This document shows, in pieces, positions 46,891 through 54,917 of a stretch of DNA of 64,000 bases. Position 1 is the stretch's first letter; each line of letters begins with the position of its first letter. This DNA is from DASSUW01 sp963806395 (GTDB taxonomy: Bacteria > Actinomycetota > Thermoleophilia > Solirubrobacterales > Solirubrobacteraceae). The DNA is taken from NCBI GenBank assembly GCA_963806395.1, contig CAWDYI010000013.1:1-64000 (forward strand), given 5' to 3'. The notes beneath the pieces were generated by a model, which searched no databases, was not told the DNA's origin, and saw only the letters and a program-made list of their open reading frames with translations. A program made the translations under genes and the position numbers.

Positions 46891-47591
46891 CAGGTGCGCG
46901 GCGGCCGGAGTGCGTAGCCGACGCCGCGGACCGTCTGGATCAGCGGCGGCCCGTGGGCGTCGAGCTTCTTGCGCAGGTAGCTCACGTACGTCTCCAGCAC
47001 GCGGGCGTCGCCGCCGAAGTCGTAGTCCCACACGTGCTCGAGCAGCTGCGCGCGGGTCAGGACGCGGCGCGGGTTCAGCAGCAGGTAGCGCAGCAGCCGG
47101 TACTCGGTCGCCGTGAGATCGACCGGGACTCCCGCCCGGACCACCTCGCGCGCGTCGTCGTCGAGCTCGACGTCCTCGAAGGTCAGGCGGCTCGACTCCG
47201 GCTCGGCGAGGCCTGCGCGGCGGAGGATCGAGCGGATCCGGGCGACGAGCTCCTCGAGGCTGAACGGCTTGGTCACGTAGTCGTCGCCGCCGAGCGTGAG
47301 GCCGCGGATCTTGTCGTCGGTCGCGTCGCGCGCCGTGAGGAAGATGATCGGGACGCGGTTGCGCTGCGCGCCGAGCCGCTCGGCGACATCGAACCCCTCC
47401 ATGTCGGGCAGCATGATGTCGAGCACGATCAGGTCTGGGCGGAAGCTCGAGACGGCAGCGAGCGCGTCAGCGCCGGTGCCCGCGGTCTCGACCTCGAAGC
47501 CCTGGTAGCGCAGCGCCATCGTCACCACGTCGACGATGTTCGGCTCGTCGTCGACGACGAGCACGCGGTGGGCCGCCTCAGCCTGCGACAT
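46890..47591 (-). CDS. OmpR-family response regulator
   Basis: 233 residues from ATG 47591. The receiver domain has HRVLVVDDEPNIVDVVTMAL, the phospho-acceptor Asp in LIVLDIMLPDMEGFDVAERL, and the conserved Thr and Lys (FLTARDATDD, GDDYVTKPFSLEELVARI). The winged-helix DNA-binding domain is LTATEYRLLRYLLLNPRRVL ... DARVLETYVSYLRKKLD. It overlaps the dioxygenase gene by 14 bp and the kinase by 1 bp. The 11-bp direct repeats at 48254-48283 and 41819-41872 are its most likely targets. Confidence 0.94.
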   Translation of the reverse strand: MSQAEAAHRVLVVDDEPNIVDVVTMALRYQGFEVETAGTGADALAAVSSFRPDLIVLDIMLPDMEGFDVAERLGAQRNRVPIIFLTARDATDDKIRGLTLGGDDYVTKPFSLEELVARIRSILRRAGLAEPESSRLTFEDVELDDDAREVVRAGVPVDLTATEYRLLRYLLLNPRRVLTRAQLLEHVWDYDFGGDARVLETYVSYLRKKLDAHGPPLIQTVRGVGYALRPPRT

Positions 47592-48222
47592 CGAACGAGA
47601 TCGTTGCGTCATAGGCGTCACCGGCACGTGAGACGTCGAGCAGGAGCGTGTCGTCGAAGATGCCGTCGTCGGTGTTGAGAACCTCGCGCCCGGTGTGCCG
47701 GGCGTACGGCTCGCGGCCGTACACCGCCGCGGTCACGCCGTCGTCGAAGAAGAGCTGGGTGGTCAGGACCGTCGACGTGTCCAGATGCACCTTCGCGTGG
47801 ATGTGCACGGTGCGCCCCTGGTACCAGCCGGGGTAGATCGTCGTGAACTCGACGATCCCGTCCCGGTTCGTGACCTGCGCCCCGCGCAGGAACGGGTCGT
47901 CGGACGTCGAGTACTCGCCGAGTGCGTCGCAGTGCCAGATGTCTACGACCGCGTCCGGCAGCGGCTTGCAGTCCGAGTCGCGGACGCGGATCGCCAGGCG
48001 GAGCGTCGTGCCCTCGCGCTCGTCGCGGATGTCGCTGCGGATCGAGTCGGCGTCGAAGTAGTACGGGCCCTCCGTCATCTCGGGCGTCAGCGTGCAGCCG
48101 GCGCCGTCGCCGAAGCTGGTCGTCGTGGTCTCGCTGCGCTCGCCGCCGCAGCCGGCGAGGAGGGCCCCGAGGCTCACGGTGCCGAAGGCGAGTGCTTGGC
48201 GGCGGTCGATCTTCCTCGTCAT
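47578..48222 (-). CDS. Intradiol ring-cleavage dioxygenase-like lipoprotein
   Basis: 214 residues. A Tat-like and lipobox signal (RKIDRRQALAFGTVSLGALL then AGC) predicts an exported lipoprotein. The dioxygenase domain has TEGPYYFDADSIRSDI, VVDIWHCDALGEYS, TIYPGWYQGRTVHIHAKVHL, so the two Tyr and two His iron ligands are in place. It is the first gene of an operon with the response regulator and kinase. A surface-bound intradiol enzyme in a two-component operon suggests use as oxidant defence or as part of signal sensing, but this is unproven. Confidence 0.88.
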   Translation of the reverse strand: MTRKIDRRQALAFGTVSLGALLAGCGGERSETTTTSFGDGAGCTLTPEMTEGPYYFDADSIRSDIRDEREGTTLRLAIRVRDSDCKPLPDAVVDIWHCDALGEYSTSDDPFLRGAQVTNRDGIVEFTTIYPGWYQGRTVHIHAKVHLDTSTVLTTQLFFDDGVTAAVYGREPYARHTGREVLNTDDGIFDDTLLLDVSRAGDAYDATISFDVAG

Positions 48223-48253
48223 GGCAGTCAGTGTCGGTCGGCGGGTTTGGGGT

Positions 48254-48283
48254 TTCCTCAGAGCTTCCTGGGAGGTTCCTGAG
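48254..48283. promoter_or_regulatory. Three 11-bp-phased TTCCTnnG direct repeats between the dioxygenase and yceI-like genes
   Basis: TTCCTCAG (48254-48261), TTCCTGGG (48265-48272) and TTCCTGAG (48276-48283) start exactly 11 bp apart, one helical turn each. They lie upstream of both divergent genes and overlap the expected -35 area of the dioxygenase-regulator-kinase operon. This is the usual form of an OmpR/PhoB-type activator site. Confidence 0.7.
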
Positions 48284-48336
48284 ACCCGCCTCTCCGTCTT
48301 ATCCCCGCGTTACCCACGTTGCGCGAGGATGCCGTC

Positions 48337-49023
48337 ATGTCTCTGCGCCGCTGGATCGCGCTCGCCGTCGTCCTGATCGTGGCCGCGCTGGGCGCCGCGT
48401 TCGCCGTGTTCTTCCTCGGCGGTGACGCGCCGCCGCCGCCCAGCCTCTCGGACGACGAGGCGGCGGCCACGACCGAGCCGACCGCGACTCCCGAGGCCGC
48501 CTCGCCGTCGTCGTCGTCATGGACCGTCAGCGCCGGCGGCCAGACGTTCGTCGGGTACCGGGTCCGCGAGGAGTTCGCCGGCATCGGGGTCAAGGACGCG
48601 GTCGGCCGCACGCCTGACGTCAGCGGGCCGGTCGACGTCGAGGGCGACACGATCACGGCCGCAACGCTCGATGCCGAGCTTTCCACGCTCGTGTCCGACG
48701 AGGCACGGCGCGACAACGCGCTGACGGAGCGGGGGATCGAGACCGCGCGCTTCCCGACCGCGACGTTCGAGCTCACGGAGCCGGTCGAGCTGTCGCGCTC
48801 GAGGAAGGCCGCCGCGGGGACGCTGACGCTGCACGGCGAGACACAGCTGATCGAGGTCGCGCTCCGTTCGCAGCGGATCGGCGACTCCACGATCGAGCTC
48901 GCCGGCTCGGCGCCGATCGCGTTCGCCGACTTCGGCATCGAGCCGCCGAGCATCGCCGGCTTCGTCACGGTCGAGGACAACGGCACGCTCGAGTTCAAGA
49001 TCCGGCTGCGACCCGGCGCCTAG
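48337..49023 (+). CDS. YceI-family lipid-binding-fold protein, membrane anchored
   Basis: 228 residues from ATG 48337, with GAGGA 7 nt upstream. One N-terminal membrane helix (LRRWIALAVVLIVAALGAAF) precedes a Pro/Ser/Thr linker and a YceI domain: QTFVGYRVREEFAGIGVKDA, DARRDNALTERGIETARFPT-like segment, GTLTLHGETQLIEVALRSQR and APIAFADFGIEPP. YceI proteins form lipocalin-like barrels that bind isoprenoid lipids. It is divergent from the dioxygenase/two-component operon across the TTCCT repeats, so it is a probable member of the same regulon. Confidence 0.88.
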   Translation: MSLRRWIALAVVLIVAALGAAFAVFFLGGDAPPPPSLSDDEAAATTEPTATPEAASPSSSSWTVSAGGQTFVGYRVREEFAGIGVKDAVGRTPDVSGPVDVEGDTITAATLDAELSTLVSDEARRDNALTERGIETARFPTATFELTEPVELSRSRKAAAGTLTLHGETQLIEVALRSQRIGDSTIELAGSAPIAFADFGIEPPSIAGFVTVEDNGTLEFKIRLRPGA

Positions 49024-49810
49024 GCAGCCGCACGAGCACGCGCTCCGCGATCCCGGCCTGGGTCGCCTGGCCGTAGGCCGGGCTCGGACTGCCGCTGGTG
49101 AGGACGGCCAGCGAGATGCGCGTGCCGTCGCGCTCCAGCAGCGCGACCTGGTGGGCGATCCCGGTCCGCCAGCCGCCCTTGAACATGATGTGGAAGCCGC
49201 GCGGCTGCGCGACCGCCGCGATGCCCCAGCGCTGCCACGGGACGATCGAGCCGAGCAGCCGACGCAGGTACGCGCGGTGGCGCTTCGGTGCCAGGCGGTC
49301 GATTCGCATGAACAGCCGCGCCTGGTCGCGCGCGGTGAGCTGCGCGTCCGCCCAGTTGCCGACGTCGGCGAAGCGCGTCATGCCGGCCGCGCGTGCCACG
49401 CGGTAGAGCCCCGCGCCGCCGACGCGGCGGTAGATCGTGCTCGCTGCGTCGTTGTCGGAGACGGTGATCATCGGCCCCAGGAGCGCCCGCTCCCTCGTGG
49501 TCAGGACGCGGCTGCGCGCCTCGCGCACGACAGCGAGCGCGAGCATCGCCTTGACGACGCTCGCCGACGGGAAGCGGCGGTCGCCCTGCAGGCCGCGGAT
49601 CGTGCGGCCCGGCGCCAGCACGGCGAATGAAATGGCGCCCGCGCGCCGCCGCGCCCACCGCCGTGCCTCCTCGATCCCGCCCAGCGCGACAAGCCGCGGC
49701 TCGGCGGCCGGGCGAATCGCGGCGCGCGCGAATCCCGGATGCGCGTCGGCGACCTCGACGCCCGGTAGGAGCACCGCCGCGACAACGGCGGCGATCATGC
49801 GCGCGTTCAT
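48995..49810 (-). CDS. Class A beta-lactamase-fold serine hydrolase, secreted
   Basis: 271 residues. The signal peptide is NARMIAAVVAAVLLPGVEVA. Active-site motifs are SVVK (residues 84-87), SDN (118-120) and KGG (211-213, FKGGWRTG). The class A Glu166 region is not clearly present (NWADAQLTARDQARLF), so beta-lactam hydrolysis is uncertain and it may be a peptidase or carboxypeptidase. The 3' end overlaps the convergent yceI-like gene by 29 bp. A 54-bp gap upstream separates it from xylB. Confidence 0.85.
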   Translation of the reverse strand: MNARMIAAVVAAVLLPGVEVADAHPGFARAAIRPAAEPRLVALGGIEEARRWARRRAGAISFAVLAPGRTIRGLQGDRRFPSASVVKAMLALAVVREARSRVLTTRERALLGPMITVSDNDAASTIYRRVGGAGLYRVARAAGMTRFADVGNWADAQLTARDQARLFMRIDRLAPKRHRAYLRRLLGSIVPWQRWGIAAVAQPRGFHIMFKGGWRTGIAHQVALLERDGTRISLAVLTSGSPSPAYGQATQAGIAERVLVRLPRRRVAAGS

Positions 49811-49864
49811 CGAAAGGGAAGCGAATCACCTGTGCAGGCGGAAGACGCTGCGCGCTTGTGAACC

Positions 49865-51355
49865 TCAGCCGGCGGCGAGGCGGCCGAGCGCGTGCATCGA
49901 GTCGCGCAACGCCGGATACAGCGACGCGTAGACCGCGTACAGCTCGTCGTAGCGGCGCGCGCGCTCGGGATCGGGCTCGGTGACCGCGTCTCGCAGCCGC
50001 ACGCGCGCGCTCGCGTCGTCGACGTCCGAGAACACGCCTGCGGCGACGCCGGCCAGCAGCGCGGCGCCGTACGCGGGACCCTCGTCGATCAGCGTGCGGC
50101 GGATCGGGCGACCGTAGACGTCGGCCTGGAGCCGCAGCCACAGCGGCGAGCGGGCGCCGCCGCCGACTGCGCGCAGGTCGCCGTCCGGGGTGCCGAGCCC
50201 ACGCATCACCTCGAGGCCGTCGCGCATCGAGAACGCCACGCCCTCCATCACGGCGCGGGTGAGGTGCGCGCGGCCATGGCGGACCGTGAGACCGACGAAG
50301 CCCCCGCGCGCCTGCGCGTCCAGGTGCGGGCTGCGCTCGCCCGTGAGGTACGGCAGGAACACGAGGCCCTCGGCGCCCGGCGCCACCGCGGACGCCTCGC
50401 CCACCAGCGTCTCGAAGTCGGCGCCGCCGCCGAGGCGCTCGCGCCACCAGCTCAGTGAGCCGCCGGCGGACAGCGTCACGGCCATCAGGTGAAACGCGCC
50501 CGGTACGGCGTGGCAGAACGCGTGCACACGCCCGGACGGATCGCGCGAGAACTCGTCGCGGTGGGCGAACAGCACGCCGCTGGTGCCGATCGAGGTCGAC
50601 ACGGCGCCTTCTCGCACGACGCCGACTCCGACCGCCGCCGCAGCGTTGTCGCCCCCGCCCGCGGCGATCGGCAGCCCGCGCGGCAGCCCGAGCTCGTCCG
50701 CGACGTCGTCGCGCACCGTGGCCGTCACCTCGGGACCCTCGTGGACCGCCGGCAGCCACTCGCGCGGGATCTCGAGCGCCTCGAGGATCTCGTCCGACCA
50801 GTCGCGCGCGCGCACGTCGAGCAGCAGCGTCCCGGAGGCGTCCGAGGCGTCGGTCGCGCGCTCGCCGGTGAGCTCGAGGCGCACGTAGTCCTTCGGCAGC
50901 AGCACGGTCGCCAGCCGCGCGTACGCCTCCGGCTCGTGACGGCGCAGCCACAGGATCTTCGGCGCCTGGAAGCCGGTGAGGGCAGGGTTGCCGGCCAGCT
51001 CGAGCAGCCGCTCGGCCCCGACCCGCTCGGTGATCTCGTCGCACTCGGCCTCGGTGCGCTGGTCGTTCCACAGCAGCGCCGGCCGGATCACCGCGCCGCT
51101 CGCGTCGAGGAATACGGACCCGTGCATCTGGCCGGTGAGGCCGAGGCCGACGATCTCGTCGTCGGCCGCCGCGACCACCTCGGCGAGCACGGTCTTCGCG
51201 GCCCGCCACCAGTCGGCCGGCCGCTGCTCGGTCCAGCCCGGCCGCGGGGTCAGCAGCTCGTGCGGCGCGTTCGCCTCCGCGACGAGCTCACCGTCGGTGG
51301 TGACCGCGAGCGCGCGCGTGCCGCTGGTGCCGACGTCGACGCCGAGAAGGATCAC
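49865..51355 (-). CDS. xylB: Xylulokinase (FGGY family)
   Basis: Phosphorylates D-xylulose to xylulose 5-phosphate, 496 residues. The N-terminal ATPase motif is LLGVDVGTSGTRALAVTTDG. GLGLTGQMHGSVFLDASG is the xylulokinase-specific QMHG segment, and the second FGGY domain has TLSAGGSLSWWRERLGG, LVFLPYLTGERSPHLDAQAR and AVGGGARSPLWLRLQADVYG. No xylA or transporter is nearby, so it is alone here. Assignment within FGGY kinases is good but not absolute. Confidence 0.92.
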   Translation of the reverse strand: MILLGVDVGTSGTRALAVTTDGELVAEANAPHELLTPRPGWTEQRPADWWRAAKTVLAEVVAAADDEIVGLGLTGQMHGSVFLDASGAVIRPALLWNDQRTEAECDEITERVGAERLLELAGNPALTGFQAPKILWLRRHEPEAYARLATVLLPKDYVRLELTGERATDASDASGTLLLDVRARDWSDEILEALEIPREWLPAVHEGPEVTATVRDDVADELGLPRGLPIAAGGGDNAAAAVGVGVVREGAVSTSIGTSGVLFAHRDEFSRDPSGRVHAFCHAVPGAFHLMAVTLSAGGSLSWWRERLGGGADFETLVGEASAVAPGAEGLVFLPYLTGERSPHLDAQARGGFVGLTVRHGRAHLTRAVMEGVAFSMRDGLEVMRGLGTPDGDLRAVGGGARSPLWLRLQADVYGRPIRRTLIDEGPAYGAALLAGVAAGVFSDVDDASARVRLRDAVTEPDPERARRYDELYAVYASLYPALRDSMHALGRLAAG

Positions 51356-51397
51356 GGCCGGGCAGCCTACGGACTTCCGGCGCGCGGCACCGCGAAG

Positions 51398-51946
51398 TCA
51401 GTGCGCCTCGGCGACCAGCGCGTCGAGGTCGAGCGGGGCGTCGATCGCCATCGCGACGTGACCGTGCTCGTCGCGCGGCCACTCGTCGAACGGCCGGTCC
51501 CACGCGAGCTCGAGGTCGTTGCCGTCGGGGTCGCTGACGTAGATGGCCAGATGCGTGCCGTGGTCTGCGAGCTGGCGCAGCGGCCAGTTCGCCTCGCGCA
51601 GGCGCACCACGGCATCGCCGAGCGCGGCCCGGGTCGGGTAGTTGAGCGCGACGTGGTGGAGCCCGGCGACCCCGTCGGGCTGCGGCGGCCCGCCGGCGGA
51701 CTTCCATGTGTTGAAGCCGAGGTGGTGGTGATAGCCGCCCGCAGAGACGAAGAGGATGTCGCCGGTCGTCCCCCAGCCGATCACGTCGCGCGCCTCGAAC
51801 ACGACGTCGAAGCCCAGCACGTCGACGTAGAACGCGCGGATCCGCTCGATGTCGGCGGTCCGCAGGTGCACGTGCCCGACGCGCACGCCGGGATCGATCG
51901 GCCGCGCCGCACGAGCGCGCGGAGTCAGGTTTCCTTGAGAGGACAT
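51398..51946 (-). CDS. VOC-family (extradiol/glyoxalase fold) dioxygenase
   Basis: 182 residues. It has paired vicinal-oxygen-chelate modules with metal-ligand candidates in RVGHVHLRTADIERIRAFYV, VAGLHHVALNYPTRAALG and SDPDGNDLELAWDRP (His, His, Glu). GGYHHHLGFNTW resembles catechol 2,3-dioxygenase-like proteins such as CatE. It lies 42 bp after xylB on the same strand as a second gene, and is divergent from the esterase. The substrate is unknown. Confidence 0.87.
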   Translation of the reverse strand: MSSQGNLTPRARAARPIDPGVRVGHVHLRTADIERIRAFYVDVLGFDVVFEARDVIGWGTTGDILFVSAGGYHHHLGFNTWKSAGGPPQPDGVAGLHHVALNYPTRAALGDAVVRLREANWPLRQLADHGTHLAIYVSDPDGNDLELAWDRPFDEWPRDEHGHVAMAIDAPLDLDALVAEAH

Positions 51947-51982
51947 GTGCCTCCGCAGACTCCATCACATCGCGACGCCGAC

Positions 51983-52630
51983 GTGAGCGCGCTCGAGTTC
52001 CGCGAGCGCCCCGCGGCCGCCGAGCCCGCCGGACTGGTGATCCTCCACCACGGCCGCGGCGCCGACGAGCACGACCTGCTCGGACTCGCCGACGTGATCG
52101 ATCCCGAACGGCGCCTGCACGTGGTGACCCCGCGCGGGCCGCTCACGCTGCCCGGCTGGCCCGGTCATCACTGGTACGTCGTGCCGCGCGTCGGCTACCC
52201 GGACCCCGACACGTTCGATGCCGCCTACCGCCGGCTGTCGGAGTTCCACGACGAGCAGTTCGAGCGGACGGGCGTGAGCCCGGAGCGCACCGTCCTCGGC
52301 GGCTTCTCGATGGGCTCGGTGATGAGCTACGCGCTCGGCCTCGGGCCAGACCGGCCGGCGCCCGCCGGGCTCCTCGCCTTCTCCGGCTTCGTGCCCACGG
52401 TCGAGGGCTGGCAGCCGGCGCTCGCAGGCCGCGCGCAGACGCGCGCCTTCGTCGCGCACGGCCGCAACGACCCGATAATGGACGTGTCGTTCGCCCGCTC
52501 CGCGCGCGACCTCCTGGAGTCGGCAGGACTGCCCGTGGAGTACCACGAGTCCGACGCCGGGCATCACATCGACCCGAAGCACGTGCCCGCCGCAGTCGGC
52601 TGGCTGCGTGCCACGCTCCCGGCACCGTAG
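51983..52630 (+). CDS. Carboxylesterase/phospholipase-type alpha/beta hydrolase
   Basis: 215 residues from GTG 51983. The oxyanion segment is VILHHGRGADEHDLL. The nucleophile elbow is VLGGFSMGSVMSYAL, Asp lies in VAHGRNDPIMDVSFA, and His in ESDAGHHIDPKHV. This order and length fit the phospholipase/carboxylesterase (YpfH/EstB-like) family. The open frame extends far upstream only as an antisense shadow of xylB. It is divergent from the VOC dioxygenase, 36 bp apart. Confidence 0.87.
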   Translation: MSALEFRERPAAAEPAGLVILHHGRGADEHDLLGLADVIDPERRLHVVTPRGPLTLPGWPGHHWYVVPRVGYPDPDTFDAAYRRLSEFHDEQFERTGVSPERTVLGGFSMGSVMSYALGLGPDRPAPAGLLAFSGFVPTVEGWQPALAGRAQTRAFVAHGRNDPIMDVSFARSARDLLESAGLPVEYHESDAGHHIDPKHVPAAVGWLRATLPAP

Positions 52631-52673
52631 TTCACCGCTCAAGCGGCCTGACCACGGGCCGATCAGCAGGGAG

Positions 52674-54917
52674 ATGGCCCTGCTGAACAAGATGCTCCCG
52701 GTTGCCGCCGTGCTGGCGGCGCTCGCCCTACTGGACATCCTGCGGCCGGACCCCGACTTTCACGCCGTTCTCAGCATCGTGATCGCGGCCACCAGCGTGG
52801 TGTGGATCGCCCTCGGCGTGTCGCGGCACGTGAAGGGCCGCCTGGGCGTCATCCTGCTGGCAGCGGCGACGCTCCACCTCGCCGCGATGGTCGCGTGGTT
52901 CGCACCGATGCTCGCCGGCGGCGACACCGCACTCCCGCAGCCGTCGATCGCCGACGCAGCACGGCTGATCGCCGCTCTGCTCCTCGCCGCCGCGCTGCTG
53001 CTCGCGCTGACCCGCCGTGAGTCACCGCGGTTCGTCGCGCTCGACGTGCTGACGATCGCCGGAGTGCTCGGCGTCGTCGCCGGCGTCGCGCTGATCGGGC
53101 CGGACTTCGGCACGAGCACGGCGTCGACCGCTGTGCAGGTCACGCAGGTCTGCTACGTGATCTCCGACATCTTCATCGCCGCGATGGTCCTGCGCGTGCT
53201 GCTCGCGCCGCGCGGCCGCCCGGCGGCACTGTGGCTCCTGACCGCCGCGTGCACGGGCCTGGTCGTATCGGACTTCGCCTGGGTCTGGCTGACGATCTCG
53301 GGCACCTATGTGCCCGGCGCGTGGGCCGACATCGGCTGGCTCGCCCAGCCGCTGCTCCTCGGCCTCGCGGTCCTGCATCCCTCGATCCGGCGCCTCACAG
53401 CCACCGAAGCGCGCCACGACATCCAGCTCCGCCTGTCCGGCACCGTGCTGCTCGGCGCGGCGCTTCTGGTCGCGCCGCTGCTGCGCGGAGCACACCACTT
53501 CTTCCCCGCGTTCCTGGACATCGACGACACGCTCGCCAGCAGCATCGCGATGGTCGGCGCCGGATCGCTGATCGCCGCCTTCGTCGTCCTCCGGTTCGTA
53601 CTGCTGCTCAAGCACGCTCGCACGCTGGCCGACGTGGCGGGCGTGGCGCTGGCGGACCGCAACCGCCTGCTGAGCGAGTCCCAGTCGCGCTACCGGTCCC
53701 TGGTCGAGCAGTGCCCGGCGATCACGTGCGTGTTCGACCTGCGCGAGGACGGCCACGTCCAGCCGCTCTACGTCAGCCCGCAGACCGAGGCGATCCTCGG
53801 CGTCACTGCCAGCACCTGGCTCGCCGATTTCGCGTCGGTCATGGTTCGCATCCACCCCGACGACCGTCACCGGGTTGTCGAGGCGCTGGCCGCGGTCGCC
53901 GCCGGCAAGCCCAAGCCGGCGATCGAGTTTCGCGCCACCCGCGCGGACGGGGTGCAGATCTGGCTCGGCGACGTCGGCGCGGTGCTGACCGACAACTCCG
54001 CCGGCCGCCACGTCCAGACGATGCTGTTCGACATCACCGACGCCAAGCGCGCGCAGGCCGAGCGCGAGGCGATGGAGCTCGAGCTGCGACTCGGCCAGAA
54101 GCTCGAGGCCGTCGGCGAGCTCGCCGCGGGCATCGCGCACGAGATCAACACGCCGACCCAGTTCGTCGGCGACACGATCCGGTTCCTTCGCGATGCCTTC
54201 AACGACCTCCTCCAGCTCCAGGACGTCCAGTCCCAGCTGCTTGCCTCGGCCGAGGCGGGAACCGTGACGCCGGAACTGCTGCAGCGCGTCCGCGACGCCG
54301 AGGAGACCGCCGACCTCGTGTACCTGCGGGAACGCGTGCCGGGAGCGTTCGACCGTGCCGAGGACGGCATCACGCGCGTCGGGGAGATCGTCGGCGCGAT
54401 GCGCGAGTTCGGCCACCCGCCGACCGCCGAGAAGGCGCCGGTGCAGCTCAACGACGCCGTGACGAACACGCTCGTCGTCGCGATGAACGAGTACAAGTAC
54501 GTGTCCGACATCGAGACCGACCTCGGCGACCTGCCGAGCGTCATCTGCAACGGCGGCGACATCAATCAGGTGATCCTGAACCTGATCGTCAACGCGGCCC
54601 ACGCGATCGAGTCGCGCGGCCCTGAGCGCGGCGCGATCCGCATCCGCACCGTGGTCGACGGCGACGATGTCGTGATCAGCATCGGCGATACCGGCTGCGG
54701 CATCACCGACGACGTCGCGGCCCGCATGTTCGACCCGTTCTTCACCACCAAGGAGGTCGGGCGCGGCACCGGCCAGGGCCTCGCGATCACGCGCTCGCTG
54801 GTCGTCGATCGCCACGGCGGCACGATCACCTTCGAGACGGAGCTCGGCCGCGGAACGACGTTCCACGTGCGACTGCCGATCGGGCTGGGCACGGCACCCG
54901 AGCTGGTGGCGGCATGA
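52674..54917 (+). CDS. Membrane sensor histidine kinase with PAS domain
   Basis: 747 residues from ATG 52674, with GCAGGGAG directly before it. The first 330 residues contain about ten membrane helices of no family I can name. A PAS domain follows (YRSLVEQCPAITCVFDLRED ... IHPDDRHRVVEALAAVAAGK), then the phospho-acceptor helix VGELAAGIAHEINTPTQFVG and ATPase boxes VILNLIVNAAHAI, IGDTGCGIT and GTGQGLAITRSLV. HEINTP kinases of this type often act with receiver proteins. It overlaps the following HDOD regulator by 4 bp. Confidence 0.9.
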   Translation: MALLNKMLPVAAVLAALALLDILRPDPDFHAVLSIVIAATSVVWIALGVSRHVKGRLGVILLAAATLHLAAMVAWFAPMLAGGDTALPQPSIADAARLIAALLLAAALLLALTRRESPRFVALDVLTIAGVLGVVAGVALIGPDFGTSTASTAVQVTQVCYVISDIFIAAMVLRVLLAPRGRPAALWLLTAACTGLVVSDFAWVWLTISGTYVPGAWADIGWLAQPLLLGLAVLHPSIRRLTATEARHDIQLRLSGTVLLGAALLVAPLLRGAHHFFPAFLDIDDTLASSIAMVGAGSLIAAFVVLRFVLLLKHARTLADVAGVALADRNRLLSESQSRYRSLVEQCPAITCVFDLREDGHVQPLYVSPQTEAILGVTASTWLADFASVMVRIHPDDRHRVVEALAAVAAGKPKPAIEFRATRADGVQIWLGDVGAVLTDNSAGRHVQTMLFDITDAKRAQAEREAMELELRLGQKLEAVGELAAGIAHEINTPTQFVGDTIRFLRDAFNDLLQLQDVQSQLLASAEAGTVTPELLQRVRDAEETADLVYLRERVPGAFDRAEDGITRVGEIVGAMREFGHPPTAEKAPVQLNDAVTNTLVVAMNEYKYVSDIETDLGDLPSVICNGGDINQVILNLIVNAAHAIESRGPERGAIRIRTVVDGDDVVISIGDTGCGITDDVAARMFDPFFTTKEVGRGTGQGLAITRSLVVDRHGGTITFETELGRGTTFHVRLPIGLGTAPELVAA

